The position numbers were made by a program, and so were the translations under genes. From Bolinopsis microptera (taxonomy: Eukaryota; Ctenophora; Tentaculata; Lobata; Bolinopsidae): DNA of 64,000 nt. This document shows positions 32,273 to 44,366 of this stretch, piece by piece. The stretch is taken from positions 15,223,365 to 15,287,364 of the forward strand of contig NC_087082.1 in assembly GCF_026151205.1 (NCBI RefSeq). Reading direction: 5' to 3'. Under the pieces are notes generated by a model. The model saw only the letters and a list, made by a program, of their open reading frames with translations, was not told where the DNA came from and did no database searches. Position 1 is the stretch's first letter. The number at the start of each line of letters is the position of its first letter.

Positions 32273-33170
32273 ACCGGGGATAAACTTTAATATACTTAAA
32301 TATACTTTAATATATTTTAATATACTTTAATACACTTTAATATACTTTAATATACTTTAATATACTTTAATATATTTTGATATACTTTAATATACTTTAA
32401 TATACTTTAATATACTTTAATATACTTTAATAATTTAATCTTTATTAAAATATTTGTTTTATTAAATATATTTTAATATACTTTAATATACTTTAATATA
32501 CTTTAATATACTTTAATATACTTTAATATACTTTAATATACTTTAATATACTGTAATATGCTTTAATATACTTTAATATACTTTAATATATGTTGATATA
32601 CTTTAATATACTTCAATATACTTTAATATATGTACTTTACTATACTTTAATATACTTTCATATACTTAAATATACTTCAATATACTTTAATATACTTTAA
32701 TATAATATAATACCGGGGATAAACTTTAATATACTTAAATATACTTTAATATATTTTAATATACTTTAATACACTTTAATATACTTTAATATACTTTAAT
32801 ATACTTTAATATATTTTGATATACTTTAATATACTTTAATATACTTTAATATACTTTAATATACTTTAATATACTTTAATATACTCTAATAATTTAATCT
32901 TTATTAAAATATTTGTTTTATTAAATATATTTTAATATACTTTAATATACTTTAATATACTTTAATATACTTTAATATACTTTAATATACTTTAATATAC
33001 TTTAATATACTGTAATATGCTTTAATATACTTTAATATACTTTAATATATGTTGATATACTTTAATATACTTCAATATACTTTAATATATGTACTTTACT
33101 ATACTTTAATATACTTTCATATACTTAAATATACTTCAATATACTTTAATATACTTTAATATAATATAAT
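32273..33170. repeat. TATACTTTAA satellite in two 439-bp higher-order units
   Basis: A 10-bp unit (TATACTTTAA, many variants) fills the block. The whole pattern repeats with a 439-bp period: ACCGGGGATAAACTTTAATA begins both 32273 and 32712. Each half contains the same variant order, including AATTTAATCTTTATTAAA and TATGTACTTTACTATAC. The second half has about one or two extra 10-bp units. Confidence 0.95.
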
Positions 33171-33174
33171 ATAC

Positions 33175-34160
33175 AACAATTTGGAAAAATGAAGCAGCCT
33201 TAGGCTTTTTGGTGAAGTCCCTTTCGCGAGAATCAGGAACTGAGATATGGGCAATTTTGTTCAATGTTCATTTTTGGTGGTATTTCGGCCTTAGTGTCCA
33301 CGTTTCTATAGATATCAAGCTATAAATCTCAGATATTGTATAGATTAGGTTTACATTTCATGTAAAGTTTATGTAAAGTCTTGTTCAAAGATATTGATAC
33401 TTGACCAATTTATGGGCCAAAATATATCAAATTTGGTGCATATTCCCAAATATGGGCATATGGTTTTGATTCATAACTCAGCCATTTTTGTCCAGGCTAC
33501 AAGTAGAGCACCTTAAATCGGGGTTTATCAAGTCTCATACTGACTACTTTTGTAAATCTAGTAAGATTAAAGTTGAGAACATTTTTTAGGGAACATTACT
33601 TTTAAATACCTTCGAACTTAACTTATTCGTATGCATTAATTGTAATAGCAGGAACCCGTCTAACTCTAAAGTGGTGTCAAGAAACAACGATATCTTACTA
33701 TATATAAAGCGAGACGATATATGTGTATACAAGGTTTACAAGGTTTACAAGGTTTACAAAGATAGATCTATTTATTACAGTATAATAACGTTAGATCGGC
33801 GTTGCTAAAATAAATCCAAATTCCGTAATCCAAATGGGAGAGAAAACCATTACCAAAATGACGTGGTGTCACTCTAAAGCCAGAGGCGAGTGCAAATCGA
33901 TCAAGATAGAAGCTACCAAAAAGAGCGAGAAAAGCACGCAAACCCTAGCAAGGAACAAAAACAAAGTGAAATGTGAAAAATAAAGATGCTTGATGTGTGA
34001 TTGTGTAGTCGACGATGTGATTGTGTTGGAGTGGAGTGCAAATGTAGAGTGCAGATGAAGGTGATGCGGCGGAAAGGTGATGTCTCGTACTGTGGCACTA
34101 GTGTTTGTGTTTCTTCTTCACAGGAAATCGTGTTCTGCATAGCTGTATATATCCGTACCA
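33175..34160. other. Non-coding stretch, no gene recognised
   Basis: No supported frame. A short triplicated GGTTTACAA occurs at about 33735. Confidence 0.5.
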
Positions 34161-34164
34161 TTTT

Positions 34165-34420
34165 ACTGACACCACGGCATAAAATTTAACGCGACTTTCC
34201 GCAAAATCCGTACAAGATATACAACTGAAACTTTTTTGACTGGGTCAAATACTTGAATGGCCTCCAACTTAGCATGAAAAAATTGGCCAAGGAATAGGAA
34301 TTTTAGAGCCCAAAATTTGGACCCCCAAGTGGTGTCAAAAACGCGAATTAAATAGGTAATAATTATTTTAGTCTCTTGAGTCTTGACACCATTTTAGGGT
34401 TATACGGGTTCCTCCTAGTT
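34165..34420. repeat. Dispersed repeat R2, copy 2
   Basis: Matches 6286-6620 as described for copy 1, beginning TGACACCACGGCAT and ending near TTGACACCATTTTAGGGTT. This copy lacks the GC-rich internal block of copy 1. Confidence 0.65.
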
Positions 34421-36760
34421 ACTGCAATATACAAACAGCATGTAATAAATCCGATGAACTAAAATTAACCAAAATATTTTAAAGCAAAGCTACTGAAAAA
34501 TTCGAATCCTACTAAGGCCGTCAACGAATATTAAAGTTTGTGCTTATAACGATGCAACATGGTGGCATTATTATGATGCAGATTACTTGCAACTTGTAAT
34601 TGTCTAATATTAGCATTTTAGTAGCGATTTAAAATAATCTCCATAATAAATATTACTAAAATCGTAATCGATACTATTGTTATCGTCTGCAAGGATAATT
34701 TTAATAGCGATTTATAATAATCTCCATAATGAACATTTACTGAAAATAGGATACAAGGATACAAGGCTACAAAAGTGATAATTACTTTATTGAGTACACA
34801 ATAGTTGTAATTCTGAAATAATTTAAGGTACGCAATTTTAATTATTTACAAATGTGTTGGGATAATTTAGAAATGTTATATAATACTATATAGACCGTTA
34901 CTATTGTTATCGTCTACAAGGAGAATTTAAGTAGCAATAATGTCCATACAAATTATTTGTTGATATTTTTACCGTTATTAGGATCTGGAAGCACAGTCTT
35001 TGATATTGAATCATGAGCAAACCAATAACACGTCCTAGCCATCAGCCAATACAGCGATAAAATATTCTATCATTCCAATTTCCAGTTAAGATTAAATATT
35101 GTTAATTCCTCCACGTAAACAGGTTGCAGATTTTAAAAACTTCTGTCTAAAATTAAACCAAATTTTTTAGGACCCAAAAATCCGAAAATTTTTGCAGCAA
35201 AATTGATTGCCTCTTACACATTTCTCCCTTGAATTATTTAGATTTGCGAAAATCGATGCCACCAAAATGATCAAATTTACCTGGTTTTACAATAATGACA
35301 ATTTGAATATAATATGATAAAAATAAGAAACTTGTCAAAAAAGCAGATGAGAAGGTCGTTGAAAGTTATTAGTGGTTGATCTCAGAAAAAGCTTGAGCAT
35401 TTAGAATTCCTTTAGTATAATACACTAGCTCCTGCATAAAAGAGAGGAATGGACTGAGTGTATGCTGAGATAAGAGTTCCATTAAATTTATGACATTACT
35501 TCCATTAAACTTATAACTGTACTTTTATGGAATGATGATCAAAAATACAACACATGTTTGCGTACCAAAATGCTTGCATACTCTTTGCTTAGTATCTTCT
35601 ACTAAGCTCCAAATATTTTCTAAAGATAAATTTCAGTATACATTCCAAAACTACATGATGGCAGAGAGGTTGAGGAATAACAATAATGGCAAGGGGTGTC
35701 AGTGACAAGTTCTATCAAAGGTTGCCAGTTGTAGCAAAACCTCAGCTAAAAAGATCTGCTTTTAGACAGTCATGCCAATTCAATTTACGGATCATTACAG
35801 GTATCTGAATATGCTTGTATTTTCATTGGGTTAGCTTTCATTTTGATGATGTTGAAAAATTTGATCGAATATCCCCTCCCCTATGAACTGAGGATAAAAC
35901 ATTTTACAAAATATCGCGCATTTTCAAAAACACAACTATTAGACAAATTAAGTAAAACAGGCAAGGTAAAGTAATGATTTCGTCAAATGTGATTCATCTC
36001 TCTAACGCATAAATACATTACAAGGATATATTTAACACTGGTCGCAAGAGTAACTGCCTAAACGTTCCGCTGCAGAAGTGAAAGCAAATAAGTATAAAAT
36101 GCTAATAGTCCTTGAAACTCATAATCATGAACAGATTTATTCAATGTCATAAAATTCATAATCATACATGTATCCAGATAGAAATGAGAATGACTCAAAA
36201 ACCTTAATTTTGATAATTACGTTTATCAAAGGTTACAAATGCATGTTTATTCAATATAATTTCATTACTTGGCACGTCATTTGTTACACCTTTCCCATGA
36301 AGAAGTGAGCCATAAACTAACAAGTCGGTTAAATAATTACATGACTTTAATGTATGTAATACCATAAGCAATATACAATATAAATGTACGATATAATAAA
36401 AGAATTGCATGGATTGCGAACTAAACCATGCGAACTATAATAATAATATTATAATGCTTTATCAAGACTGCTACATCAAAATTTTAATGGCTATGTGAAA
36501 TGTAATGCAATAAGGAATATATTTTTACAGCGTCTAAAAATATAAAAACTAAACAATTACAAATTAAAACTATTTATATAGCCTAAGGGCCTTTTCACAA
36601 AAATAAATTCTAATAAAGCTACAAATAATTGAATAGAAACAATCAAATTAATTTTGCAATGAAATATAAAATATTTGGAATTATTTTCAATTTTATTTGT
36701 TTTTATTATACATTTAAATTTAAAAATCAAAGGTTTAAAAATTACTAATTTCCAGTCCCT
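34421..36760. other. AT-rich non-coding stretch
   Basis: No gene or clear element was seen. Short frames here lack any supporting motif. Confidence 0.5.
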
Positions 36761-36767
36761 GTGCGCG

Positions 36768-37174
36768 GCGCTTTTTAAGGCTCTTACTAATTCGCTCGCC
36801 CAAAAATTTCACGTGACTTTGGTTTTTATGGTTTTGCAGCCGTACAAAACGGTTTTACATAAACCCTAATCCCAACCCTAACCCTAACCATAACCCCGAA
36901 GCTAACCATAACCCTTACCACAACCCTAACCCTAACCCGGGCCCTATACCTAAACAATCGAATTCATATTTTACTAGCCTGTCACGTGACCAATTAAACG
37001 GTTTTTTGCCCATAACTCTCCAGGGAAGCATTTTAACCCTACGTCATGGGGGGTGATTCGGAATCAGCGTCCAAAAATATACTGATCCAGATCACTTTCA
37101 TGCCCGAAGGGCCTTTTCACAAGAATTTTCTTAAAATTTGGGCGAACGATTTAGTAGGAGCGGCTTTTTAAAGC
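36768..37174. mobile_element. Fold-back element containing telomere-like repeats
   Basis: About 43 bp at 36768-36810 (GCGCTTTTTAAGGCTCTTAC onward) recurs inverted at 37134-37174 (AAATTTGGGCGAACGATTTA onward). The loop contains the CCCTAA-rich tract and GTCACGTGAC. GGGCCTTTTCACAA occurs on both sides (about 36588 and 37110). Confidence 0.55.
36862..36940. repeat. Interstitial telomere-like tract (CCCTAA)n, degenerate
   Basis: AACCCTAA units with variants such as AACCATAA and CCCTTACC. CCCTAA is the standard metazoan telomere unit. Confidence 0.85.
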
Positions 37175-37423
37175 TTTGTCGCGTTGTGAGCTTTTTTGAT
37201 TGAAGTGAAACAAATTTTTTTTAGTGAAACAAATTTAAAATTTTATCCTTTATTTTACAATCATAATATAATAATATTTATAATGTATAAGCCTCCGTTT
37301 TGAAAGTTTTAAATTTTAATACATTCACATTTCTATTTAAAATTCAATTTTATGTACAAGTCAATAACTGGCCGCCAAAGCCGCGCATTCTTGAAAACAG
37401 GATTAACTTGATTATAGTTATAC

Positions 37424-39533
37424 CACTGACCTTCCCACCAAAGTCAAATACCAACTTTCAGTCGAACAGAAAGTCAACAACTCTCAGGTAACATCAAACC
37501 CTAATGATGATCTCACTAACCTGATGGATGTCCTCAAAACAACTGCTGATGAAGTAATCGGGACCCTACCACGCTCCAGAAACCGTAACTTCAGTAGTGA
37601 CTCTACTGTTGAAGCCCTTGTAAAAGAGAGACAAACCCTGCAAGCTGCATTTAACTGTAACAACCAAGCTGCCGACAGAACTCAAGTCCGTACAAGGATC
37701 AACAGGTTACAGAAAGACATCCGTAAGCATCTCAAGAACCTTGGTGACACACGTGCCGATGACATCGCTCGAACCATCATGTCAACAGATGACACAAGGC
37801 AGATGTTTGAAGCTGTGCGTACTCTAGCTGACACTAAGCCCAAATCTACTATCAGTGTCCACAATGAAGAAGGTAACTTTGTTGCCACAGATGCTGGTAA
37901 AGCTCAAGTGATCAGAGACTACTACGAAAAGCAGTTCACGTGTGAGGATGAACCACTTCAAGCATTTATAGGGGATGGACGCTGCCTAGACATACCCATC
38001 ACATGTGATGAAGTAAAGAAAGCCGCCCAATCTCTCAAGAACAACAAAGCCACTGGTCCAGATAAAGTCTACAACGAGTGGTTGAAAAATGCTGGTACAA
38101 AATTCTGGTCAAAATATGCCGAGATCATCAATAACGCATTGGAGACCAATTCATTTCCTGATGTTATAGGTGAAGCCATCATCACCCCCTTGCCGAAACC
38201 TCGCAAACCAGCCGGTCCTGTCATTAGTCTACGACCTCTATGTCTATCAAATGGTGCTCGTAAGATATTATCCATGATTGTACTGAAGAGAATCGAAGAC
38301 AAAGTTGATGCTTTCACTGGTAGCACGCAGGCGGGGTACAAACATGGTAGGAGTTGTGGTGATCTAGTGTGGGCTGAGCGGATGTTGATATCGGTTGTCA
38401 CGCGTAAACACTTCCAGTATCACAAGATGGGCATAGATATGTCTCGAGCATTTGACACAATCAAACGCCAGACAATACTTGACCTCCTTGTCAAAGCTGG
38501 ATGCACAGACGACGACCTCAGGCTAGTAAGACTCCTCTTAACCAACACCATGCTCAAGGTCAGAGTGGAAGGAGAACTATCTGCTGTTTTCGAGAGTCTT
38601 CTTGGATCCTTTCAAGGCGACAGTCTCTCCGGCAAGCTTTTCACTCTTGTCCTTGCAGGAGCTCTTATAGAACTACGCCATCGACTAGCAGAATCTCCCC
38701 CACACATACCCAATCCCCCTGTTTCTAAAGAAGGTATGCCACTGGAGTCAGCGTATTCAGATGATTGTAACTTCATGAACGTGGAAAAAGAATCCTTAGA
38801 AGCTATCCTACCAATAGCCAAGGAAGTCTTCAAGGAGTTTAACCTGTTCATTAACACAGAGAAAACAGAATTTACCCATGTTTTCCTCGCTCCTGTTGGA
38901 GAAACAATCCCTGGTCGTGATGATACCATGTTACGTGGAAATGAAGATTGGCGGAAGAGTAAGATTCTTGGGTCACTGTTGTGTAGTGAAAGTGATATAG
39001 CTGCTCGATGCATTGCTGGGAACAATGCCTTCTATAAGTTCACCAAGATCTGGTCTCAGCAGAATATCTCCGTTACCAGAAAGATAGCAGTATACGAAGC
39101 CCAAATTGTATCAATCATCATGTACAATTGCAGTAGTTGGTGTCCTACTGCAAAGTCACTAGAAAAACTAGACATTTGCCATAGAAAACACCTTAGATCA
39201 TTACTGAACATTTATTGGCCCCATGGAACAATATCTAATGCAAACTTATACCTAAGATGTAACTCAGTAAAGCTATCAGATCGTGTCCCTAAAGCAAGGT
39301 GGAAGCTCCTAGGTCATATCTTGCGTAGTGCTGATGACTCCCCCGCTGCATTAGCGTTAAAGTTTGCTGTCACAACAAACTGTAAAGGGCGCGTCGGTGC
39401 GCATCGTAAGAATTTGTTCAAGATTATTGTGAATGATTTGACCCGTAGAGGTTTAAAACTTAACTCTTTGAATGATCTTAATAAGCTTAAGATATTAGCT
39501 GATGATAGAGTTGCTTGGAGAAACAAATTTTAA
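37424..39533 (+). CDS. Reverse transcriptase ORF of the nested LINE (endonuclease truncated away)
   Basis: The frame runs from the truncation point. The first in-frame ATG is 37524, giving 669 residues. RT blocks are ITPLPKP, RPLCLSNGARKILSMIVLKR, MGIDMSRAFDTIKRQ, SFQGDSLSGKLFT and AYSDDCNF, so the catalytic box is YSDD rather than YADD. A C-terminal region with RKHLRSLLNIYWPHG, then ARWKLLGHILRSADDSPA, is typical of several LINE clades. No stop or frameshift was seen, so the copy is young, but without an endonuclease it cannot move by itself. It belongs to a different clade from the other LINEs here. Confidence 0.88.
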
Positions 39534-39630
39534 CTCTAGCTGTCCTGATCTGTACTGATCACCATTTTAGGATGACTTGACTTCTTTTAGGGGTTTTGAA
39601 TATTTTAATGGTGTAAACAGTTTCTTAATA
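37424..39630 (+). mobile_element. 5'-truncated non-LTR retrotransposon inserted into R1
   Basis: The element is bounded by ATAGTTATAC at 37414-37423 and 39631-39640, while the paralogous copy A has this decamer once (5214-5223). It is open in the ORF frame from its first base, as expected of a 5'-truncated target-primed copy. It ends without a poly(A) tail, at TTTCTTAATA. Confidence 0.88.
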
Positions 39631-41012
39631 ATAGTTATACGACTATGTAAATTAAGAACTATCCGTGGTTTTTTCTTTTAAATAAATAAATTATAATTTT
39701 ACCTAAGTCCAAAGCCAGCTTTGAAAAATTTACTATTAAATCATAATATATCGTCAACTTTAAATATTTACAATGCAACAATTCATTAATCTGTAAACAC
39801 GCGTACTCCAGCCCCTAAACGCATAAATTGTTATGCGGCGCGGCTCAAGCCGCGCACGCACGTATTATTTTATACTGTTTGCTTTCTAATAAATATCGTG
39901 CCAATGTGTACGTCTAAATTGTAAACGTTCATGTTTTGTGTAAAGTGAATCCAATTGGGACTAGTGACAAGGATAAGGACCCAAGTGCCTGTACGGCTTT
40001 TTCGGGCCCCTGTGGACCACTACTCTTGAATTATCACTCTACAACATTGAACATCTATATCTACTACGTCATTTGGCAATTATTTGTTATTGTCATTAAT
40101 CTAACTTTCTAATTAATTGCCGAGGGGGAAGAGTAAACGCTTCACATTAAAATTCAATATACAAAATTCAAAACCATCAATACGGTATTAAATATTATGG
40201 ACAAGTCTATAGATCTATTTCGTAGTCATATATGCACATGATTTGCTTTATATTATATTATCTTAATACTGTAATGAAGTACAGTAGGATTTGTGTTTCG
40301 AGAAAGAAAGGTTGCGGTCAAATTATTAACAAAAGTAAACAAAAGTCCATCAGGGACTCCGTGGAGTCGAAAAAGGTACACGGCTGCTGTCTGGTGCTGC
40401 TAGGCATTTATTGATCAAGATGTTTTATTGTATTGATTTATAATGATTCTATTGTTCGTGACTAATCAAGTTCTAAGTGGAGGTATAAAGTGCTGCTCAA
40501 GATACTTCGTCATCTCATGTCCAGTATAATGATTAAGATAGTATACAATGCAGTTTTAGTAGTTGACCCATACAGTTAAGTCCGTCATAACTCACAATCG
40601 TTAAGTCGTCGGTCAATTGTCAAAGTCGTTGTGTGTTTATTCGTTGAGATAGCAGTAAGATAAGATGTTACGCGCGCGCGCGCGTTTAATCCCGTCGACG
40701 TGAAATGTGACAATGAAAACGCCATAGAATTATTATTTTCGCGCGTTACGTAGAGTTTACCAGTGTGTAATACTAGTTAACACTGGGTGTACACTGAGTG
40801 TAAGTGTAAGTTTCATATACAAGCCGTTGAATATTTCCAATTTTGAGTGTATCGTGAGCATGTTTTACAGTGCGATTGCTCGGTACTAGTGTGTTTGTGT
40901 ATATATATATATATATCATTTGTGGAGTATGGTGTAAGTAATGTTTTTGGTTGGAGTGCAGTGGTTATATGTATGAGAAAAGATATATGGTCATTTTAGT
41001 AACTCACATAAA

Positions 41013-44000
41013 TCAGAACTTGAGCTCATTTGTGGCAAAATTAAGCTCACACCAATCAAGTGTATCATGCTTGAATTGCAATTCTCGTAAGGCAATTTTC
41101 AATATATTCTTAAACCCGTTTGTCGGAGTATTAAAACTTATCTTACTTGATGTTTGTCGACAGCTGTTCCACATGTAGGATGATTGGTAGATGAATTGTG
41201 AGGATGGTTGTGATGTAATGAAATAATCCTCTCGTCGTGGTGACCTGTTAAATGATGAGTACAGTGATAATGGTTCCTCTAACTTATTAATTTTGAATAG
41301 TTCTAAGAGACAAGTGTACTTGTACAGATTGTGGACCGTCAACAACCTGTGGGTTTTAAACAAGGGCTTGGAGTGTTCTTTTTGGTAAAAGTCCACCCCC
41401 AGTCTTTGCTTATCAACAGGTCGTGTTCGGGCACACGTTTTAAACTTCTCTAGGTAAGCTTCTCTATCCCCAAACAGAATTCTTATACACTTTTTCTGTG
41501 TTTTAAAGATAGGTTCAAGTCGGTTATTGCTAATACCACCCCACACAGATATTCCAAATCCTAAATGTGATTCAAATAGAGTATGATATAAATCCTTATA
41601 ATACTGCTTTGGGACAATGTGTCGTATTCTGCACAGCTTTCCTACTTCGCATTTAAGTTTTGAGTTAAGTGACTGGGTATGTGATTTCCAGTTAAGTTGG
41701 TCGTCAATAATAACGCCTAGAAATTTAGCTTCTTGAACTCTTTTAATAACTACATTATTTAAAGTTAGTATGTTCTCGTCATTTTCTACTTCCTCTTTGG
41801 CCCGTGAGGGTTTAAAATGAATAAAACAACATTTCTTAATGTTAATATGTAATAAGTTTAGTTTCATATACTTGTACACAAATGATAGAACTTCATTTCC
41901 TTTTTCGTATAGTCTTTTGACACATGTGTCTTCTATAAATATGTTAGTGTCGTCGGCAAATAGTATAAACTTTCCTATAATTGATGAGTTACGGATGTCA
42001 TTAATATAAATAATAAAAAGTAAGGGACCAAGACAGCTCCCCTGCGGCACTCCATAGACTACTGGAAGTTTCTCGGATTCTTCACCTAATACCGAGACAT
42101 ACTGGTATCTGTTCGACAGGTAACTTGCTATAAGGTTATTTGCATTTCCACGGATTCCATAATTTTCTAACTTATGCAGTAACTTTTCATGTGATATTGT
42201 ATCAAAGGCTTTACTAAGATCAATAAATATTCCAAGAACGTGTTGTTTTTTCTTGAGGCAAGATTCTACGTGGTTCACTGAGTAATTTAGGGCATAACTG
42301 GTCGAGTGATTTTTACGGAATCCGTACTGGTTTTCATATAAGGAGTTCTGTGAATGAAAGAAGCTGTATAATCTATTGAATATAATCTTTTCAAATATTT
42401 TACCAAACACAGCTAGCGTTGATACAGGTCTATAGTTTTCAAGGAGTTCCTGGTTATCTTTCTTGTAAATGGGACTAATCCTTCCAACTTTAAGGTCATC
42501 TGGAAATATGCCATCTTTCATACATTCGTTATACAGTACAGTGAGTAAAGGAGTAACTATTTTAGAGGACTGCTTAATTACATGAATCGGTATGTCACTT
42601 GCCTTGCCATTTTTAAGTTCAGATATGATTTTGCTAACCTCGTCTGTTGTGCAGTCATGCATGTAAATGCTGGAAGTGTTTGAAAGCGGTAGATAATCAT
42701 AGAAACTAGGTATACTGTTTATGTTAATCTGTCCAAGATCATTGTAAGCGGTATTTAGGTCAGAGGCTAATGATACAAAATATTTATTGAATTCGTTTGC
42801 TATGATCCTTCTATTTGTTATCTTAACGTTGTCTATGGTGAACAGCGGCTTTATTTCACGCCGCCGTTTACCTCTTATACGATTTATTAGTTCCCAGGTC
42901 TTTTTACTATCACCGCTATTTTCAGCAAATTTACCAGAGAAGTATTCTGTTTTCACAGTTTGACGTGTTTTCTTTAGGACTTTTCTGTATTCTTTGTAGA
43001 TAAGGTAGCGACTACGTTTTAGTGAGCATTCAGGGCACTGGCAAATGCCGCCCTTGTTATCAGTTTCCCCGAGTTTACATTTTCTATTTCTTATCTCAAC
43101 CCAATTTTCGTACAGTTTATGCTGATTATTAATTGAGCAAATGAGACCGGGAGTTATCCAAGGGTTAACCTGAACAGTTCTCTTAGAGGTTTTCGGGGTC
43201 TCTAATTTAAACGATTTTTCGACGCAGTTTTTGTAAGTGTCATGGAATTCAGTAAAGTTATGGATTGTTTTAGTTTTAAGCTCATCTTCAAGATCCACTA
43301 GGAAGCCGTTAACATTTGATTGACAGAAGTCGTAATATTGTTTAAAAGAAGTTTTTTCAGAGTTGACTTCAACATTCCAGTTAAATGTGTTAAAAATAGG
43401 TGAGTGATGAGTTATTCGTTCTTTTAGGGTGCCTGAAGTAATCACATTCTCAATATCGTTAGTAATAATGTTATCTATGCAGGATGCTTTACAGCCTGGT
43501 TTTTCGTGGGTAACAATAGATATTAACGGACAAAATCCTTTACTGAATAATATTTCTTCATATTTTTGAACATTTTTGTTATCTTTATCATGAAGATCGA
43601 TATTAAAGTCTCCAGCTAGATAACTAAACTTCGGCATGTGATCAAGAAGGTTAGAAAGTTCAACTAGAGCTTGGGAAGTACAGCCACTTGGTGGACGATA
43701 CAAAACACCTACATTAACAGGTTGATCTTCGTTACTTAATGATAAGACAAGTATTTCTAGATGTTCTGTGACTTGTGATATATTCTCAATTACAGTAGCA
43801 TTTAATTTATCGTCAACATAAAGGGCTACTCCAGTGCCCTTTTGTTTGTTAGGTGCTGTGTCCTGATAGTAACTATTATAACCGTCGAGCTGAAATAGAT
43901 TGCTTAATTCTTTTCCAGTGTTGGTTTCAGCTAGGGCTATTACGGAGAATTTTGTTTTGTACCTACAGGTTTCAATGGCAAGGTTGTCAAAATTTGATTT

Positions 44001-44366
44001 ATTTCCATCAATATTTTGAAAGAGAATAGATGATTGTTTCTTTACTTGGTTGCAGAGAATATTTGTAAGGTCAGATGCAGTGTATGAGTTACAATCATTT
44101 AAAGTATTTGAGATTTTGGTTGTGTATTCGTCTAGGTTGTTGTCGTCGTCGTCATTGTCAGTGAGTAGTTTAAATGGGTTGTATTTAACCTTGTCTAAAT
44201 GGATACAACGAGTACAGTAAAACTCATTAGATTGGCTATTTGGATTTGATTTGCGATAGCATTTATGGTGCATTATGCAGTCACAGTGAAAACATTCAAC
44301 TATTGTTTGGCCGATGACTATGTTCTTAGAACAGACAGGACATACCTCCTTAATGAGGGGAGTCAT
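41013..44366 (-). CDS. AlkB-LINE 1 ORF2: zinc finger, endonuclease, reverse transcriptase
   Basis: 1117 residues from the ATG at 44366. Residues 9-54 form a PHD/RING-like finger (CPVC, ECFHCDC, HHKC, FYCTRC). The endonuclease follows (SILFQNIDG, ALAETNTG, YLAGDFNID, SCIDNIITND, THHSPIF). The usual SDH motif reads T-H-H, an Asp-to-His change. The RT has NYRPVSTLAVFGK, GIFIDLSKAFDTISH, GVPQGSCLGPLLFIIY and FADD. The ATG overlaps the ORF1 stop as ATGA, suggesting stop-restart translation. The frame is complete, so the loss of ORF1 integrity is the main defect of this copy. A relative lies at 56002-56709. Confidence 0.93.
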   Translation of the reverse strand: MTPLIKEVCPVCSKNIVIGQTIVECFHCDCIMHHKCYRKSNPNSQSNEFYCTRCIHLDKVKYNPFKLLTDNDDDDNNLDEYTTKISNTLNDCNSYTASDLTNILCNQVKKQSSILFQNIDGNKSNFDNLAIETCRYKTKFSVIALAETNTGKELSNLFQLDGYNSYYQDTAPNKQKGTGVALYVDDKLNATVIENISQVTEHLEILVLSLSNEDQPVNVGVLYRPPSGCTSQALVELSNLLDHMPKFSYLAGDFNIDLHDKDNKNVQKYEEILFSKGFCPLISIVTHEKPGCKASCIDNIITNDIENVITSGTLKERITHHSPIFNTFNWNVEVNSEKTSFKQYYDFCQSNVNGFLVDLEDELKTKTIHNFTEFHDTYKNCVEKSFKLETPKTSKRTVQVNPWITPGLICSINNQHKLYENWVEIRNRKCKLGETDNKGGICQCPECSLKRSRYLIYKEYRKVLKKTRQTVKTEYFSGKFAENSGDSKKTWELINRIRGKRRREIKPLFTIDNVKITNRRIIANEFNKYFVSLASDLNTAYNDLGQININSIPSFYDYLPLSNTSSIYMHDCTTDEVSKIISELKNGKASDIPIHVIKQSSKIVTPLLTVLYNECMKDGIFPDDLKVGRISPIYKKDNQELLENYRPVSTLAVFGKIFEKIIFNRLYSFFHSQNSLYENQYGFRKNHSTSYALNYSVNHVESCLKKKQHVLGIFIDLSKAFDTISHEKLLHKLENYGIRGNANNLIASYLSNRYQYVSVLGEESEKLPVVYGVPQGSCLGPLLFIIYINDIRNSSIIGKFILFADDTNIFIEDTCVKRLYEKGNEVLSFVYKYMKLNLLHINIKKCCFIHFKPSRAKEEVENDENILTLNNVVIKRVQEAKFLGVIIDDQLNWKSHTQSLNSKLKCEVGKLCRIRHIVPKQYYKDLYHTLFESHLGFGISVWGGISNNRLEPIFKTQKKCIRILFGDREAYLEKFKTCARTRPVDKQRLGVDFYQKEHSKPLFKTHRLLTVHNLYKYTCLLELFKINKLEEPLSLYSSFNRSPRREDYFITSQPSSQFIYQSSYMWNSCRQTSSKISFNTPTNGFKNILKIALRELQFKHDTLDWCELNFATNELKF

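Larger units (their letters stand above)
37197..40115. repeat. Dispersed repeat R1, copy B, interrupted by a nested LINE
   Basis: Flanks at 37197-37423 and 39631-40115 align to the continuous copy A at 5008-5945. The break falls at ATAGTTATAC, present on both sides of the insert as a target duplication. Confidence 0.8.
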
